Source of the DNA: Mucilaginibacter phenanthrenivorans | Lineage (GTDB): Bacteria; Bacteroidota; Bacteroidia; Sphingobacteriales; Sphingobacteriaceae | Direction: 5' to 3' | DNA: 64,000 bases | Assembly: GCF_024721155.1 (NCBI RefSeq) | Contig: NZ_JAHVAP010000003.1 | Location: 496,001 to 560,000 of the forward strand | Shown: positions 34,968 to 43,753 of the stretch, in pieces | Position numbering within the stretch: position 1 is the first letter of the stretch | Layout of the letters: every line of letters begins with the position of its first letter | The notes under the pieces: generated by a model | Told to the model about the DNA's origin: nothing | The model's database searches: none | The model's input: the letters and a program-made list of their open reading frames with translations, nothing else | Made by a program: the position numbers and the translations under genes

Positions 34968-35264
34968 AGGGGCATTTCAAGATCACTAAGCGTTCCATTT
35001 TTCCGCACGGAACACCCTTGATATATCGGAACACGCTGATTATCAATCCTCTTTAATTTACTACTTTTGAAACTCCCTGATAATCAGAGATTTAATTCAG
35101 GGTTTACAGGCTGGGTTTACAGTATAGTCTGGAACAGTAGTAACTTACTGGTATCCAAAATATTATAAAATAACGGGCTTTGCAACTGTAAACCCACTCA
35201 AATTTACAGAATAATTTGTATATTTCAATTTATATCTTTATTTTTACATAAATAATAAAGATAT
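34968..35264. other. Non-coding segment with recombination-like words
   Basis: This AT-rich stretch lies between repeat C1 and the HTH gene. It contains ggaacac words, ctgattatcaa and ctgataatcag inverted around 35035-35095, and two gggtttaca words. Bases 34995-35046 resemble, in inverted orientation, 38377-38430. No ORF was recognised. Confidence 0.5.
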
Positions 35265-35807
35265 ATGAATGCGAACTTGAGCCTTGACCTCCTGGACGAT
35301 TACCTCGCCGGCAAGAAAAAAGCCGACGATGTTTTGGCCTTACCGCGTATCAGTAAAAAAGATCTGGAAAACCTCACCCGGGTGGAAACCGACTACCTGT
35401 ATGAGCAAATCAGCCAAACCTATTACAGTCTGGAGGGCGAAGAGCGGGATCGGTTCACCCGCAAGATACAGCCGCTGCTGTCCGGCAGATCAAACAAGGA
35501 AGCATGGGAGCACAATCATTCGCAAATCAACAGCGCCATTGAAAAGCTGGTTTGTGAAACCGGCGCTATGCCCTCCCATAGTGCCCTGGCCCGCGAAACC
35601 GGCCTGAGCCGCCAAACCATTATCAAGCACCGGAAGGGATATGGAAGCCAACCCGCCTTACGGTGCGGGGTGGAACAGTTGAAAAACATGGCCCCGACGG
35701 TGCTGTCAAAAATTTATGAGCTCGCCTGCACCGGCGATAGGAAAGCCGCCCGCCTCTATTTCGAAATAATCGGTTCGCTAACCCCCCGCGCCGCCCCCAA
35801 ATTATAG
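35265..35807 (+). CDS. Helix-turn-helix protein of unknown role
   Basis: This 180-aa soluble protein has a clear HTH at about 103-124 (SHSALARETGLSRQTIIKHRK). A helix VLSKIYELACTGDRKAARLYFEII follows, recalling the C-terminal part of phage terminase small subunits and related DNA-binding proteins (phBC6A51-like). No terminase large subunit or phage gene is nearby. It is the only gene between repeats C1 and C2, so it is the cargo of the first module. A regulator or a relic of a phage-like satellite are both possible. Confidence 0.55.
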   Translation: MNANLSLDLLDDYLAGKKKADDVLALPRISKKDLENLTRVETDYLYEQISQTYYSLEGEERDRFTRKIQPLLSGRSNKEAWEHNHSQINSAIEKLVCETGAMPSHSALARETGLSRQTIIKHRKGYGSQPALRCGVEQLKNMAPTVLSKIYELACTGDRKAARLYFEIIGSLTPRAAPKL

Positions 35808-35836
35808 TGAATGGGCAGCGGAAAACCTGGAACACG

Positions 35837-35950
35837 CTACGAGCTACGGAGCCGCTTTACGAAAGTAAAGCGGCTTTTTGCATATGTATGTATCGCGAGT
35901 GTGGACACTCGCAATTATTTCAGTTAAGCGTGGGCGCTTAACAGGGCGGG
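35837..35950. repeat. tRNA-3'-end repeat, copy C2
   Basis: It starts ctacgagctacggagccgc and matches C1 at 40 of the first 44 bases, including the final bases of the tRNA, the GAAA-loop hairpin (12 bp, compensated: aaag replaces gagc side) and the distal tail (gcgagtgtggacactcgc, ttaagcgtgggcgctta). The stem terminates the HTH gene. Confidence 0.85.
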
Positions 35951-36027
35951 AAGCTTATTTACAAACAACACATTGTGGAAAAATAGCATTTTTATTAAGT
36001 TTATTATCTTCTTATATTTATTAAATA

Positions 36028-36174
36028 ATGGCTAAACAACATATAAATATCAAGGATGTGGCTAAGATGGTAAAAGCTCAAGTTGTTTCCACCACCAAGC
36101 CGATTAAGGTGCAGCCACCCACTGACATTAAAAATGTGAGAGGCGATACGTTTATACCAGATATCAAATTGTAA
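36028..36174 (+). CDS. Micro-ORF A (48 aa), paralogue of micro-ORF B
   Basis: ATG 36028 to TAA 36174 encodes a basic 48-aa peptide starting MAKQHINIKDV. Its middle, KPIKVQPPTDIKNV, aligns with KAIKTQPVTDVVKV of the next micro-ORF (pattern K-x-I-K-x-Q-P-x-T-D-[IV]-x-x-V). The two DNA segments differ at many third positions while the pattern is kept, which argues for coding. No signal peptide, TM helix or cysteine. No known family recognised. Confidence 0.5.
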   Translation: MAKQHINIKDVAKMVKAQVVSTTKPIKVQPPTDIKNVRGDTFIPDIKL

Positions 36175-36180
36175 TTGATC

Positions 36181-36297
36181 ATGGCGAAGGAACAAACAAA
36201 AATAGTTGCTGTTAATGTACAGGTAAAAGCTATCAAGACGCAGCCAGTGACTGACGTAGTAAAAGTTATGAATGGTGCGCATATGCGCCCAAAATGA
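36181..36297 (+). CDS. Micro-ORF B (38 aa), paralogue of micro-ORF A
   Basis: ATG 36181 lies 6 bp after the stop of micro-ORF A. The peptide starts MAKEQTKIVAV and ends NGAHMRPK. It shares the MAK start and the K-x-I-K-x-Q-P-x-T-D motif with micro-ORF A. Its last 32 bases overlap, on the opposite strand, the end of the three-TM protein gene. Function unknown; the tandem arrangement suggests duplication within one transcript. Confidence 0.45.
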   Translation: MAKEQTKIVAVNVQVKAIKTQPVTDVVKVMNGAHMRPK

Positions 36298-36829
36298 ATC
36301 CGATGATCGGGGATAAAAGCAAACCAATTACCGTAATTTTTAATGCCCACTGATTTCTGCTAGACATTGTTAGGTTCAACGCATCATTCTTTTCACTGCG
36401 TACTTTGTTCTCTTTACAAACGTGTAGTATGATTTGAAGGTATTGTTCGTCAGGTGTATCCTCTGCATTGATCATATTATTATTAATCAAAGTTTCGGGT
36501 TGATTGCCGGGAATCCTAATGGTGTAAGGAGTCAAATTTCGAAATAGTACAACGAAAGCGATAAAAAGCGTTAGCAAGCAACATAGTGCTGTAAAATGCG
36601 GAAAATCGGGAATCTTTTTTAAGTCTGTTAATATATAGACACCTAAGCCGGTTATTAGTGGTACTAATAACGAAGTAAGTTTATCAGCCTTTTCTCTTAT
36701 GGACTTCGCTGACTCAATAGAGTGGACAAGCAGTTTTTCTGTTTGTGCGAGTGTCAACTCTGCGCTTTTTTGAGTTATTTTATCCCAATGGGTAATATCC
36801 TCCGGCCAATGTTTTTGATGACTGCTCAT
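36266..36829 (-). CDS. Three-TM membrane protein of unknown function
   Basis: This 187-aa protein has a soluble helical N-terminus (LTLAQTEKLLVHSIESAKSIREKADKL), TM1 (TSLLVPLITGLGVYIL), TM2 (ALCCLLTLFIAFVVLF), an ~65-residue hydrophilic loop and TM3 (ITVIGLLLSPIIGFILGAY). No family was recognised. It is convergent with, and overlaps, the two micro-ORFs and is divergent from the PIN-domain gene. Membrane effectors of defence modules often look like this, but nothing here proves such a role. Confidence 0.6.
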   Translation of the reverse strand: MSSHQKHWPEDITHWDKITQKSAELTLAQTEKLLVHSIESAKSIREKADKLTSLLVPLITGLGVYILTDLKKIPDFPHFTALCCLLTLFIAFVVLFRNLTPYTIRIPGNQPETLINNNMINAEDTPDEQYLQIILHVCKENKVRSEKNDALNLTMSSRNQWALKITVIGLLLSPIIGFILGAYAHHS

Positions 36830-37002
36830 TGTTTATTTAAATTGCAAATTACGTATATTAAATATTTAGTCATTATTAAAAAGTGAAATCAATTCCAGAA
36901 GCACAAAATTATTCGATACAATGGACGTCATGGTTCATTAAAAAAGCTGCACAATAAACGCGGCAGCGGGGTTTGAAATTATTTTATTATTATTTTTACA
37001 AT

Positions 37003-38103
37003 ATGTCAGCGCCGATTAGAAATATTGTTTTGGATACTTCATTCATTGAAAAACAGAATTTCCTTGGAGGTAAGGCGATGACTGAATTAAAAAAGATGAG
37101 TCGTAAAGGTTGGGCCAACCTTTTTATGACCGACATTAATTATCGGGAGGTTTTTTCGCGTTTTCGTAAGCGCTTGTCACCAGAGGTTGAGAAAACTCGT
37201 AATATTCAAAATCAAATTGCCAAAGACCTTCGAGTATTAAAAAATTCGCCAGCCTATGACGCATATTCCAAGCTCCCATCCATTGATCTCGACCAAGTAT
37301 GCGCTGATTTTCAAGTCAAGTTCGACCAATATGTTAAAGAAGCCAAGATGAAAATTATCAAAACCGGCCACTTAACGATTGAAAAAATCATGGACGACTA
37401 CTTTAAAAGCACAGCCCCTTTCGGAGGCGGTGAAAAGAAAAGTGAGTTTCCTGATGCTTTCAGTTACCTAGCAACGAAAGAATATTTTGAAAAGATCGGA
37501 GATAAGTGTTATTTGGTTACTGGCGACAAAGATTTTGATGATTTACCAAAAGAAATTGTTCAGCCAATTGAAAACGCTGCTATTGCATTAGATGCCATTA
37601 TCCGATTTGAAGAAGAAAAAAGCTCTAAAGCCCCGGAATTTATTAACCTGATGTTCGAGCGTGACAAGAAAAAAATAAAAGAGCGCGCTAAAAAGATGAT
37701 CGCTGATTATATCGAAAAAGAGGTCTGGCATCTTGGAGAAATCAATGGAATGGAGGTTGACACTATGGAACATTTGGATTTGAGCGACATCGATATCACA
37801 GACTTTTCAATTATTTCGTTGGGTGACGGCGAGGCAACTTTAGAATGTTCGGCTAATTTTGCCTACGAAATCGACATTGCGGTCGACGACAAATCCGAAG
37901 CCTGGTATGATAAAGAAGATGACCGTTGGCATTTTGTTGAGCATAGCACTTTTACTGTTAAAGACAGCCAAGAGGTTAAGTTGAGTGTTGTTGTCGAGTT
38001 TGACGAAGATTTGGAAGATGCGGATTTGGAGGTCGACACGATTAACGATGGCAACTGGTTTCCTATTTTCGACCGGGGCCGGCATCATCATGATGATTAT
38101 TGA
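37003..38103 (+). CDS. PIN-domain (DUF4935-type) protein with C-terminal beta domain
   Basis: This 366-aa protein has a PIN nuclease-like domain (about 1-185). The acidic residues are in place: Asp11 (NIVLDTS), Glu49 (NYREVFS), Asp151 (EFPDAFSYLA) and Asp175/177 (VTGDKDFDDL). The DAF and TGDKDF pattern is that of DUF4935/PIN_4 proteins. A basic helix (KKKIKERAKKM) leads to a ~120-residue acidic beta-rich C-terminus ending HHHDDY. PIN proteins are RNases, often toxins; no small antitoxin gene is adjacent. A TTG at 36973 is in frame, but ATG 37003 gives the standard start. Confidence 0.75.
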   Translation: MSAPIRNIVLDTSFIEKQNFLGGKAMTELKKMSRKGWANLFMTDINYREVFSRFRKRLSPEVEKTRNIQNQIAKDLRVLKNSPAYDAYSKLPSIDLDQVCADFQVKFDQYVKEAKMKIIKTGHLTIEKIMDDYFKSTAPFGGGEKKSEFPDAFSYLATKEYFEKIGDKCYLVTGDKDFDDLPKEIVQPIENAAIALDAIIRFEEEKSSKAPEFINLMFERDKKKIKERAKKMIADYIEKEVWHLGEINGMEVDTMEHLDLSDIDITDFSIISLGDGEATLECSANFAYEIDIAVDDKSEAWYDKEDDRWHFVEHSTFTVKDSQEVKLSVVVEFDEDLEDADLEVDTINDGNWFPIFDRGRHHHDDY

Positions 38104-38597
38104 CTTGCTGTCCGAAGTTTTCGCTTTGGTCGAAGTTTAGCGCAGCGTAATTTCGACCAAAGTTTCGCAAGCAGAAGCTTGCGAAACCGCCTCTCTGTAG
38201 AGCCAAAACAGCATTAATTACTAAAAGTGTAAATTCTTTCGCGATGAGATCTGGATTTTTTGTCAACAAAAGACTGAAGCAGGCTGATTATAAGAAAATT
38301 ATAAGATCGCGTCTTAAAACGTAAATTTCGGCACAATTGAATATGAACTACTTACAAAGTCTAAAGATTAAACATGTTGATAATCAGCATGTTTTACAGT
38401 GTTTCATCTGTTCCGTGCACGCAAAAATGGAACACCTGCAGGCCAGGCTGCCGCAAGCGTCGCGCAACAGCCACGAGACGCTTGCGGCAAACTGGGACAA
38501 CCTATCCTTGTGATATGACCAATTTGTAATGTTAGTCCACCGCAATTTAAAGGCTCGTTTTAAAACCTATACAATCACCAAAATGCGTTAAAAACCA
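38104..38597. other. Non-coding region rich in palindromes
   Basis: No gene was recognised in this 494-bp stretch. It contains an 11-bp inverted repeat (38124-38162, ctttggtcgaa), a perfect 10-bp hairpin (38163-38186, tttcgcaagc-agaa-gcttgcgaaa), a 13-bp inverted repeat (38449-38489, tgccgcaagcgtc), and the TTGATAATCAGC / TTCCGTGC block at 38377-38430. The first two may terminate the PIN gene; the last block resembles 34995-35046 in inverted orientation. Confidence 0.6.
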
Positions 38598-40121
38598 GTG
38601 AGAAAACTTTCTTTATTTTTAAAAGTCACTTATCGATATCTTTTTAGCCAACTTAAGATAGTCCTTAGTTCACCACTGTTTTATTTAATCGCATTTTCCA
38701 TCATCCTCATTGTCTTATGTTCCGATTATCGCAAATATGCTCCTATTAAATTTCCTAACGAATCGTCTTTAAAAAAGATTGACCCGCCATCTCTTCATAT
38801 TAATTGGCTTCCAAGTCCTGAGCCTATACCAGGCGGCAAAGTAAATATGTGCCAGGAAATTCTTGTAAAAGGTTTGCAAAGCCGCGACGTTTACACAGAT
38901 ACGCTAAAATATGGCAATACAGGTCATCTTGTTATAGGCGGTGAAAAGTTCCTTCATCACGACGATTTCAGTTACGCGAATTTCGGATCTGTTACATCTT
39001 ATGTTCGTTCTGAACTAGTCACTCCACCTAGTGAGAATTGGATTGATTTAGTGTTAGTGGATACTACCGGCTGGAAACCTGACTATTATCAATCTAATCG
39101 AACTATAGATTTTACCGACGTTTTGATTCGTTCTCTATCCGCAGATCACATGGCATACAGAGGAGATCGTATAAGTCGCTTTGACCTCGAAAATGTCAAT
39201 CTTCGTTTGCTGCAAATCATCGGTACTCCGCTTGGCAAAACTCCTCAAAACATTGATTTTGTTTTCGACCCCCTTGTTGATCCCGAGCAACTTCCTGTAA
39301 CACAGGCAAAAACAAAAGACTCTATCAAACAATTATCCATTTATTATCACTCAGTACGCAATGTAATTTCACCGTATATAAATGTACTCAGATTAGATTC
39401 CTGTTTGTGGAGCGACACTGTGCACGTGGCTTGTAGTTCAGCAAGCGCACTTATATTTAATAATGTTAAATTTAAAGCTGCAAACGTCATCGCCAACCTC
39501 GATAACGCTCGTCCAGGAGCAATTTTATTTTTACGTAAAGTTGATTTATCAAAATTCGATTTTGACTATTCACACTTTGAATTCGCTCCTTTTGATGTCA
39601 GGTCTTATAAAGATCAGAATGAATGGTATTCGGATGTAGTAAGTATTTACAATAGTATTATAGCCTCTCAAACTCGCCTCAATAATATACAGGGTATCAA
39701 AGCTAGTACTATCGCATTAAATGAATTTCAGGATTATTACACGTGGTATGCGCGACCGTTTATTGGGTTGAAGGTATGGTGGAACGATTATGGATTTGAT
39801 AAGGGAAAAGCAGTCACATCATCTTTATTGATTTTGGGAATCTTTTTTTTTGTAAACCTACTATTCATGGACCTTTTTTTGGATCAATATGATGTAGCCG
39901 GAGTTAAGAATGCGTGGGAAATTACTGCTACGGTGAAATTTAAGCATAGCCGCTATTTGATTTTAAGTTTAATGTACACATCCATTATTTTCTACGGTAT
40001 AAAACTAGATTTTGCCCAGCTGAAAACGAAGCGACTTGACGTTACGATCTGTTTATTAATTGAGTACATTTCAGGACTTATTGCTATCGCTTATATAGCC
40101 AACCTGATCATTTCAAAATGA
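38598..40121 (+). CDS. Orphan membrane protein with large extracytoplasmic domain
   Basis: This 507-aa protein starts with GTG. It has one N-terminal TM (FYLIAFSIILIVLCS), a ~340-residue soluble region of unrecognised fold with pentapeptide-like stretches (FDLENVNLRLL, LIFNNVKFKAANVIANLDNAR), and about three C-terminal TM segments. The end (FYGIKLDFAQLK...LIEYISGLIAIAYIANLI) recalls the pore and last helix of small potassium channels fused to pentapeptide proteins, without a TxGYG filter. A degenerate channel-like protein is possible. It lies in the second module of the tRNA-Glu region. Confidence 0.5.
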   Translation: MRKLSLFLKVTYRYLFSQLKIVLSSPLFYLIAFSIILIVLCSDYRKYAPIKFPNESSLKKIDPPSLHINWLPSPEPIPGGKVNMCQEILVKGLQSRDVYTDTLKYGNTGHLVIGGEKFLHHDDFSYANFGSVTSYVRSELVTPPSENWIDLVLVDTTGWKPDYYQSNRTIDFTDVLIRSLSADHMAYRGDRISRFDLENVNLRLLQIIGTPLGKTPQNIDFVFDPLVDPEQLPVTQAKTKDSIKQLSIYYHSVRNVISPYINVLRLDSCLWSDTVHVACSSASALIFNNVKFKAANVIANLDNARPGAILFLRKVDLSKFDFDYSHFEFAPFDVRSYKDQNEWYSDVVSIYNSIIASQTRLNNIQGIKASTIALNEFQDYYTWYARPFIGLKVWWNDYGFDKGKAVTSSLLILGIFFFVNLLFMDLFLDQYDVAGVKNAWEITATVKFKHSRYLILSLMYTSIIFYGIKLDFAQLKTKRLDVTICLLIEYISGLIAIAYIANLIISK

Positions 40122-40181
40122 CTTTGCGGTTAAAACCGGCAAGGATATCAGGTTGGTGGTCCCCCGTACACAATCAACCCC

Positions 40182-42230
40182 TCAAATACAATACCGCGGA
40201 TCCCCTTCAAGTACCTCCTGCTTAAGCTTAGGTGCCTCGCCAGCCTTCCACAAATTTGTGCGGTGCAAAACACGATATACCAAAGGGCCACCGTCGGCAC
40301 GCTCGCTGCGTTCCAATGGGCGGGGGATGCATACGAACTCTGCCGAAAGCTGCTCGGCAGTGGCAGTCATCATTACATAACCATGGCCGCCGAAATCGAG
40401 CAATGACAAATGCGGCGCTACGTCCGGGTTGCGCACGGCACGGGCTTGCGCCATATCCCCGGTCTCTTTTAACTTTAGTGTCGAAAGCACCCCATGCAGA
40501 GCGGTAACGTTCATAGAAGGGATCACGGTGCCATCCGGCTGATCGATCAGGTACAGCACGCGTTTCGGATGGTCTTTGGCCATGGTTACTTCTAATACTT
40601 CGAAGAGCCCCTGCTGCGATACGGAACCGGTAATGAATTCCACGCCCAGTGGTTCGTATTTCTTCGGCGGCAGCGCTTTAGAAGCTAAGCCTGCATGAAA
40701 CGCGTGACGATCGCCCCCAACAACGCAAAAACCTGTGACTTTATGGTCTTTAATATAATCAAATATAATGTCTTTATCACGAAGAAACCGGTTGTCTATT
40801 ACCGCATATCCTACATCTTTAGGCCACTTAACGCCTAATTCGCCGGGTAAATTTTGATAATCGCTGCGCACTTCCATGGTGCCAAAACCGTGTCCCCATA
40901 TTTTCCAGCGCGCATTTGACGCCCCGAGCTGTTCCAGGAACCAGTTTCTCTGCTCGCTGCCCAGGTAAGTTTGGGCATGAACATTTTTTGTAGGGTTCGG
41001 GATCGCTTTGCCGTTAAATTGTATGGTTTCCGGTGGTTTATCGCCATTGTAATGACGGCCATAATTCATGATCTCAAAAGGTATCTGCGCGTCTACCCTC
41101 GGGTATTCCGGTACATTAAAATCATCAGTCGACATATCAGGAGAACGGAATGACCAATTATCAGTCAGCAGTAAGTCTACGTTTTTGCCCCAACGCAATA
41201 CACGCCGGATGTCCAGGCTGTGGATCGCCTTCAGGTTATTAGGTTCTTCTGAAAGCCCGTCTTCGTTGAATTTTTCCATGGGGGTGTCCACCACCGCGGG
41301 AGCAATAAAATGTTCCAGTTTGGGGTTACTCGGTTGTTTAACCATTGCAGGCATGAACTCCCACCAGGCCTGGTTGGCAGAGATTTTTTGGTTTTGCGCC
41401 GGGGCGCTGTAGCCACCGCCTGCCACATACTGGCTCTGGTATCCGGCCCAGGCAAATTCGTGGTTATCCCAAATACACACAAATGGCCAGCGGGCGCGGG
41501 CGTCCTGTAAGTCAGGATCCTCCAAATAGGCCCGGTAGAGTGTGCGGTAATCCTCCAGGGTAGCAGGCAGGTGAAAATTGCTGACCTTTCGGCCCTGCGG
41601 AAACTTATACAGGTTCCTGATGCGGCGGCCACGGTTTCCGTTCGGGTTATCTTCGGCATACCAGGTCACCTCGTAAATAAAATCGCCCAGGTGCAGCACA
41701 AAATTAAGCCGTTGCTCTTTCGGGCGTGCTTCATCTTCAAATATCATCTTCCGGTAAGCATTCATGGCCGCTTCGTTAGGGCATTGACAGCATACAGCCG
41801 TAAAACGAACAGGTGCATCCGAATCATCGGCAGGTGCTGTAATGGTGCGCCCGATCCGGCTTGCGAAACCGTGCTCATCAACAAAGCGGTACCAGTACTC
41901 GCGATTAGGTTTGAGATCTGTAGCCATGAAACGGCACGTCCAATCTGAATCGGCACCAATATTTGTCGTGCCGCCCGCCATAATTTTCCTGAATTCCGGG
42001 CTGGCCGATATTTCAACGGTCAGCTTATTGGCTGAATTTCCATTTACCGGCGGACGCCTCGTCCACAAGATCACTGTGTCAGCTGTAGGGTCGCCTGACG
42101 CTACACCTTGCGGAAAGAGGTCCCGGCGTTCAATTGCTTTAGCGGGAGCCTTGTTTGCCCAACCTTTTGTTGTTGTTAAAACGACGCCAATGGACAGGGA
42201 TTGTAAGAACTTACGGCGGGTTAAATTCAT
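40182..42230 (-). CDS. PhoD-type alkaline phosphatase D, Tat-exported
   Basis: This 682-aa protein starts MNLTRRKFLQSLSIG, a twin-arginine signal. The PhoD N-terminal domain (FPQGVASGDPTADTVILWTR) is followed by the metallophosphatase core: HLGDFIYEV, WDNHEFAW, LLTDNWSFRSP and GGDRHAFHA. PhoD is a calcium/iron-dependent phosphodiesterase/monoesterase active outside the cytoplasm. It is convergent with the orphan membrane protein. It is the second alkaline phosphatase in the window, unrelated to the PafA-like enzyme. Confidence 0.9.
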   Translation of the reverse strand: MNLTRRKFLQSLSIGVVLTTTKGWANKAPAKAIERRDLFPQGVASGDPTADTVILWTRRPPVNGNSANKLTVEISASPEFRKIMAGGTTNIGADSDWTCRFMATDLKPNREYWYRFVDEHGFASRIGRTITAPADDSDAPVRFTAVCCQCPNEAAMNAYRKMIFEDEARPKEQRLNFVLHLGDFIYEVTWYAEDNPNGNRGRRIRNLYKFPQGRKVSNFHLPATLEDYRTLYRAYLEDPDLQDARARWPFVCIWDNHEFAWAGYQSQYVAGGGYSAPAQNQKISANQAWWEFMPAMVKQPSNPKLEHFIAPAVVDTPMEKFNEDGLSEEPNNLKAIHSLDIRRVLRWGKNVDLLLTDNWSFRSPDMSTDDFNVPEYPRVDAQIPFEIMNYGRHYNGDKPPETIQFNGKAIPNPTKNVHAQTYLGSEQRNWFLEQLGASNARWKIWGHGFGTMEVRSDYQNLPGELGVKWPKDVGYAVIDNRFLRDKDIIFDYIKDHKVTGFCVVGGDRHAFHAGLASKALPPKKYEPLGVEFITGSVSQQGLFEVLEVTMAKDHPKRVLYLIDQPDGTVIPSMNVTALHGVLSTLKLKETGDMAQARAVRNPDVAPHLSLLDFGGHGYVMMTATAEQLSAEFVCIPRPLERSERADGGPLVYRVLHRTNLWKAGEAPKLKQEVLEGDPRYCI

Positions 42231-42872
42231 TAGATTGCTATGCTGTAATTTTTTATCCGGGATTTACAGCATGCACAAAATAAACTTATTTATTAATTCG
42301 CGATAAGCTTAAATCACTTAATTTCAAGTTTTTTACATAAAATTTCGACCAATATCGTGGTTGCTCTGCCAAAATTTTATGTTTCAACCCTCAAAAATTC
42401 ACTAACCGTTTCAAATCCCGGAGAAAAAAATTCGGGAAGCTGCCACTTAAGGCTCCTAAGCCGCTTTACGAAAGTAGGGCGTCTTAGGAGCCTTCAATAA
42501 TTTACTGGCATAGCCGTCCGATTTGTAAACTTCCGACCGCGAGGCTTTCGGTCATTTTTCCACCTATGTGTAAATCAAATTGAATACTCATTTTGGTTCG
42601 GGTCGCTTCTCCTACCAACACTTTGCAATTTTGAATATCTGCTTTACATAGTAAACAAGTCGCAGTCTACCCATTATTATATTGATAACCCTCAAAGAAC
42701 AAAATGTCCATTTGCAATACAGATCCCGCGTTCAAATTTGTTAAAAAATGTTAAAGCTATTGGAAATTTTTTGACAGCTTTTTTTCTTTGAACAGTCAAT
42801 TTTAAACATTAAACCAATTATCGAAAAAAGCATTTTTTGAAAGCTATCATTAATTATTTTAGTTGTTAGATC
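42231..42872. other. Non-coding region with hairpin C3
   Basis: This 642-bp AT-rich gap holds the long C3 hairpin (42449-42494). The rest shows no ORF or RNA gene that I can support. It is divergent between phoD and the NEW3-ABC operon, so both promoters must lie here. Confidence 0.6.
42449..42494. repeat. Hairpin C3, long form of the tRNA-Glu terminator
   Basis: A 21-bp stem with one mismatch and a GAAA loop (aaggctcctaagccgctttac / gtagggcgtcttaggagcctt). The core agccgctttacgaaagtag is shared with C1; outer stem bases extend symmetrically, unlike C1. Confidence 0.85.
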
Positions 42873-43730
42873 ATGTTACCCAAATTCATTATCCCCCGTT
42901 TGAGCGCAGCACGCGGCTTCACATTTCTTTTCTTATTTCTGACATCCGCCTTCGTATCGCAGGCACAGCAGCAACCGGTCACCTGGCCGGCCGGCAAATC
43001 AGGCTTCACTGCCAAACTGATGAACATCGAGGCGGCCACCAATGAGGTATTTCGTTACAGTACCACCCTGCATAATGGTTCAGCCAGTGCACGCATCTAC
43101 GAATTGAAGGCCGACCTGCCGGTTGGCTGGATGATCGCCTACAAAGTGGACGGCAGCCAGGTCACCTCCATCAATATGGATGCCGGCAAAACACAGGATA
43201 TTGCTATCGAAATCAATTCCACGATCACTGCCACACCGAAAAAATACACAATTCCTGTAAAGGCCATATCCAACTCGGATACCTTATCGCTGAACCTGGA
43301 GGCTGTGGTCAAAGGCTCGTATAGCATTACGCTAACTACGCCTACAGGAAGATTGAGTGACGAAGTAACTTCCGGCAGTCAAAAGGAACTGCAGCTGGTT
43401 ATCAAGAACACTGGCACGCTGCCATTGAATGACCTGCAGGTTACCGCACAATTGCCTACCGGCTGGGAATCTTCTTTTGAGCCGGCCAATATCAAGCAAC
43501 TGGAAGCAGGGAAAACAATTGACGTCAAAGCAACTGTAAAAGTTCCGGAGAAAACCATCGCCGGTGATTATGCCGCCAATTTTACGGCAACGAATAGTAA
43601 CAGTAACTCGCAGATCGCTTTCCGGCTGGCAGTCAAAACGTCCTTGCTTTCCGGCTGGATCGGCGTCCTGGTCATTTTGCTGGCCATTGGCATCGTCTAT
43701 TACCTCATTCGTAAATATGGCAGAAGATAA
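42873..43730 (+). CDS. NEW3-domain membrane-anchored protein
   Basis: This 285-aa protein has a signal peptide (RGFTFLFLFLTSAFVSQAQ), two NEW3-type Ig-like beta domains (LPVGWMIAYKVDGSQVTSINMDAG and LPTGWESSFEPANIKQLEAG are the repeated signatures) and a C-terminal TM (WIGVLVILLAIGIVYYLI). It is the first gene of a three-gene operon with an ABC ATPase (23-bp gap) and an ABC-2 permease. This COG1470-like gene set recurs in Bacteroidota; the export substrate is unknown. Confidence 0.8.
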   Translation: MLPKFIIPRLSAARGFTFLFLFLTSAFVSQAQQQPVTWPAGKSGFTAKLMNIEAATNEVFRYSTTLHNGSASARIYELKADLPVGWMIAYKVDGSQVTSINMDAGKTQDIAIEINSTITATPKKYTIPVKAISNSDTLSLNLEAVVKGSYSITLTTPTGRLSDEVTSGSQKELQLVIKNTGTLPLNDLQVTAQLPTGWESSFEPANIKQLEAGKTIDVKATVKVPEKTIAGDYAANFTATNSNSNSQIAFRLAVKTSLLSGWIGVLVILLAIGIVYYLIRKYGRR

Positions 43731-43753
43731 AGTATCCATTCCAGTTTTTACAA

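Noticed and set aside
34866-35950. Intact integrative element between C1 and C2
   Set aside because: The repeats look like attachment duplications, but no integrase, excisionase or replication gene lies between them.
38244-38324. 26-codon plus-strand frame after the PIN gene
   Set aside because: Too short, no paralogue or conserved motif, and surrounded by hairpins.
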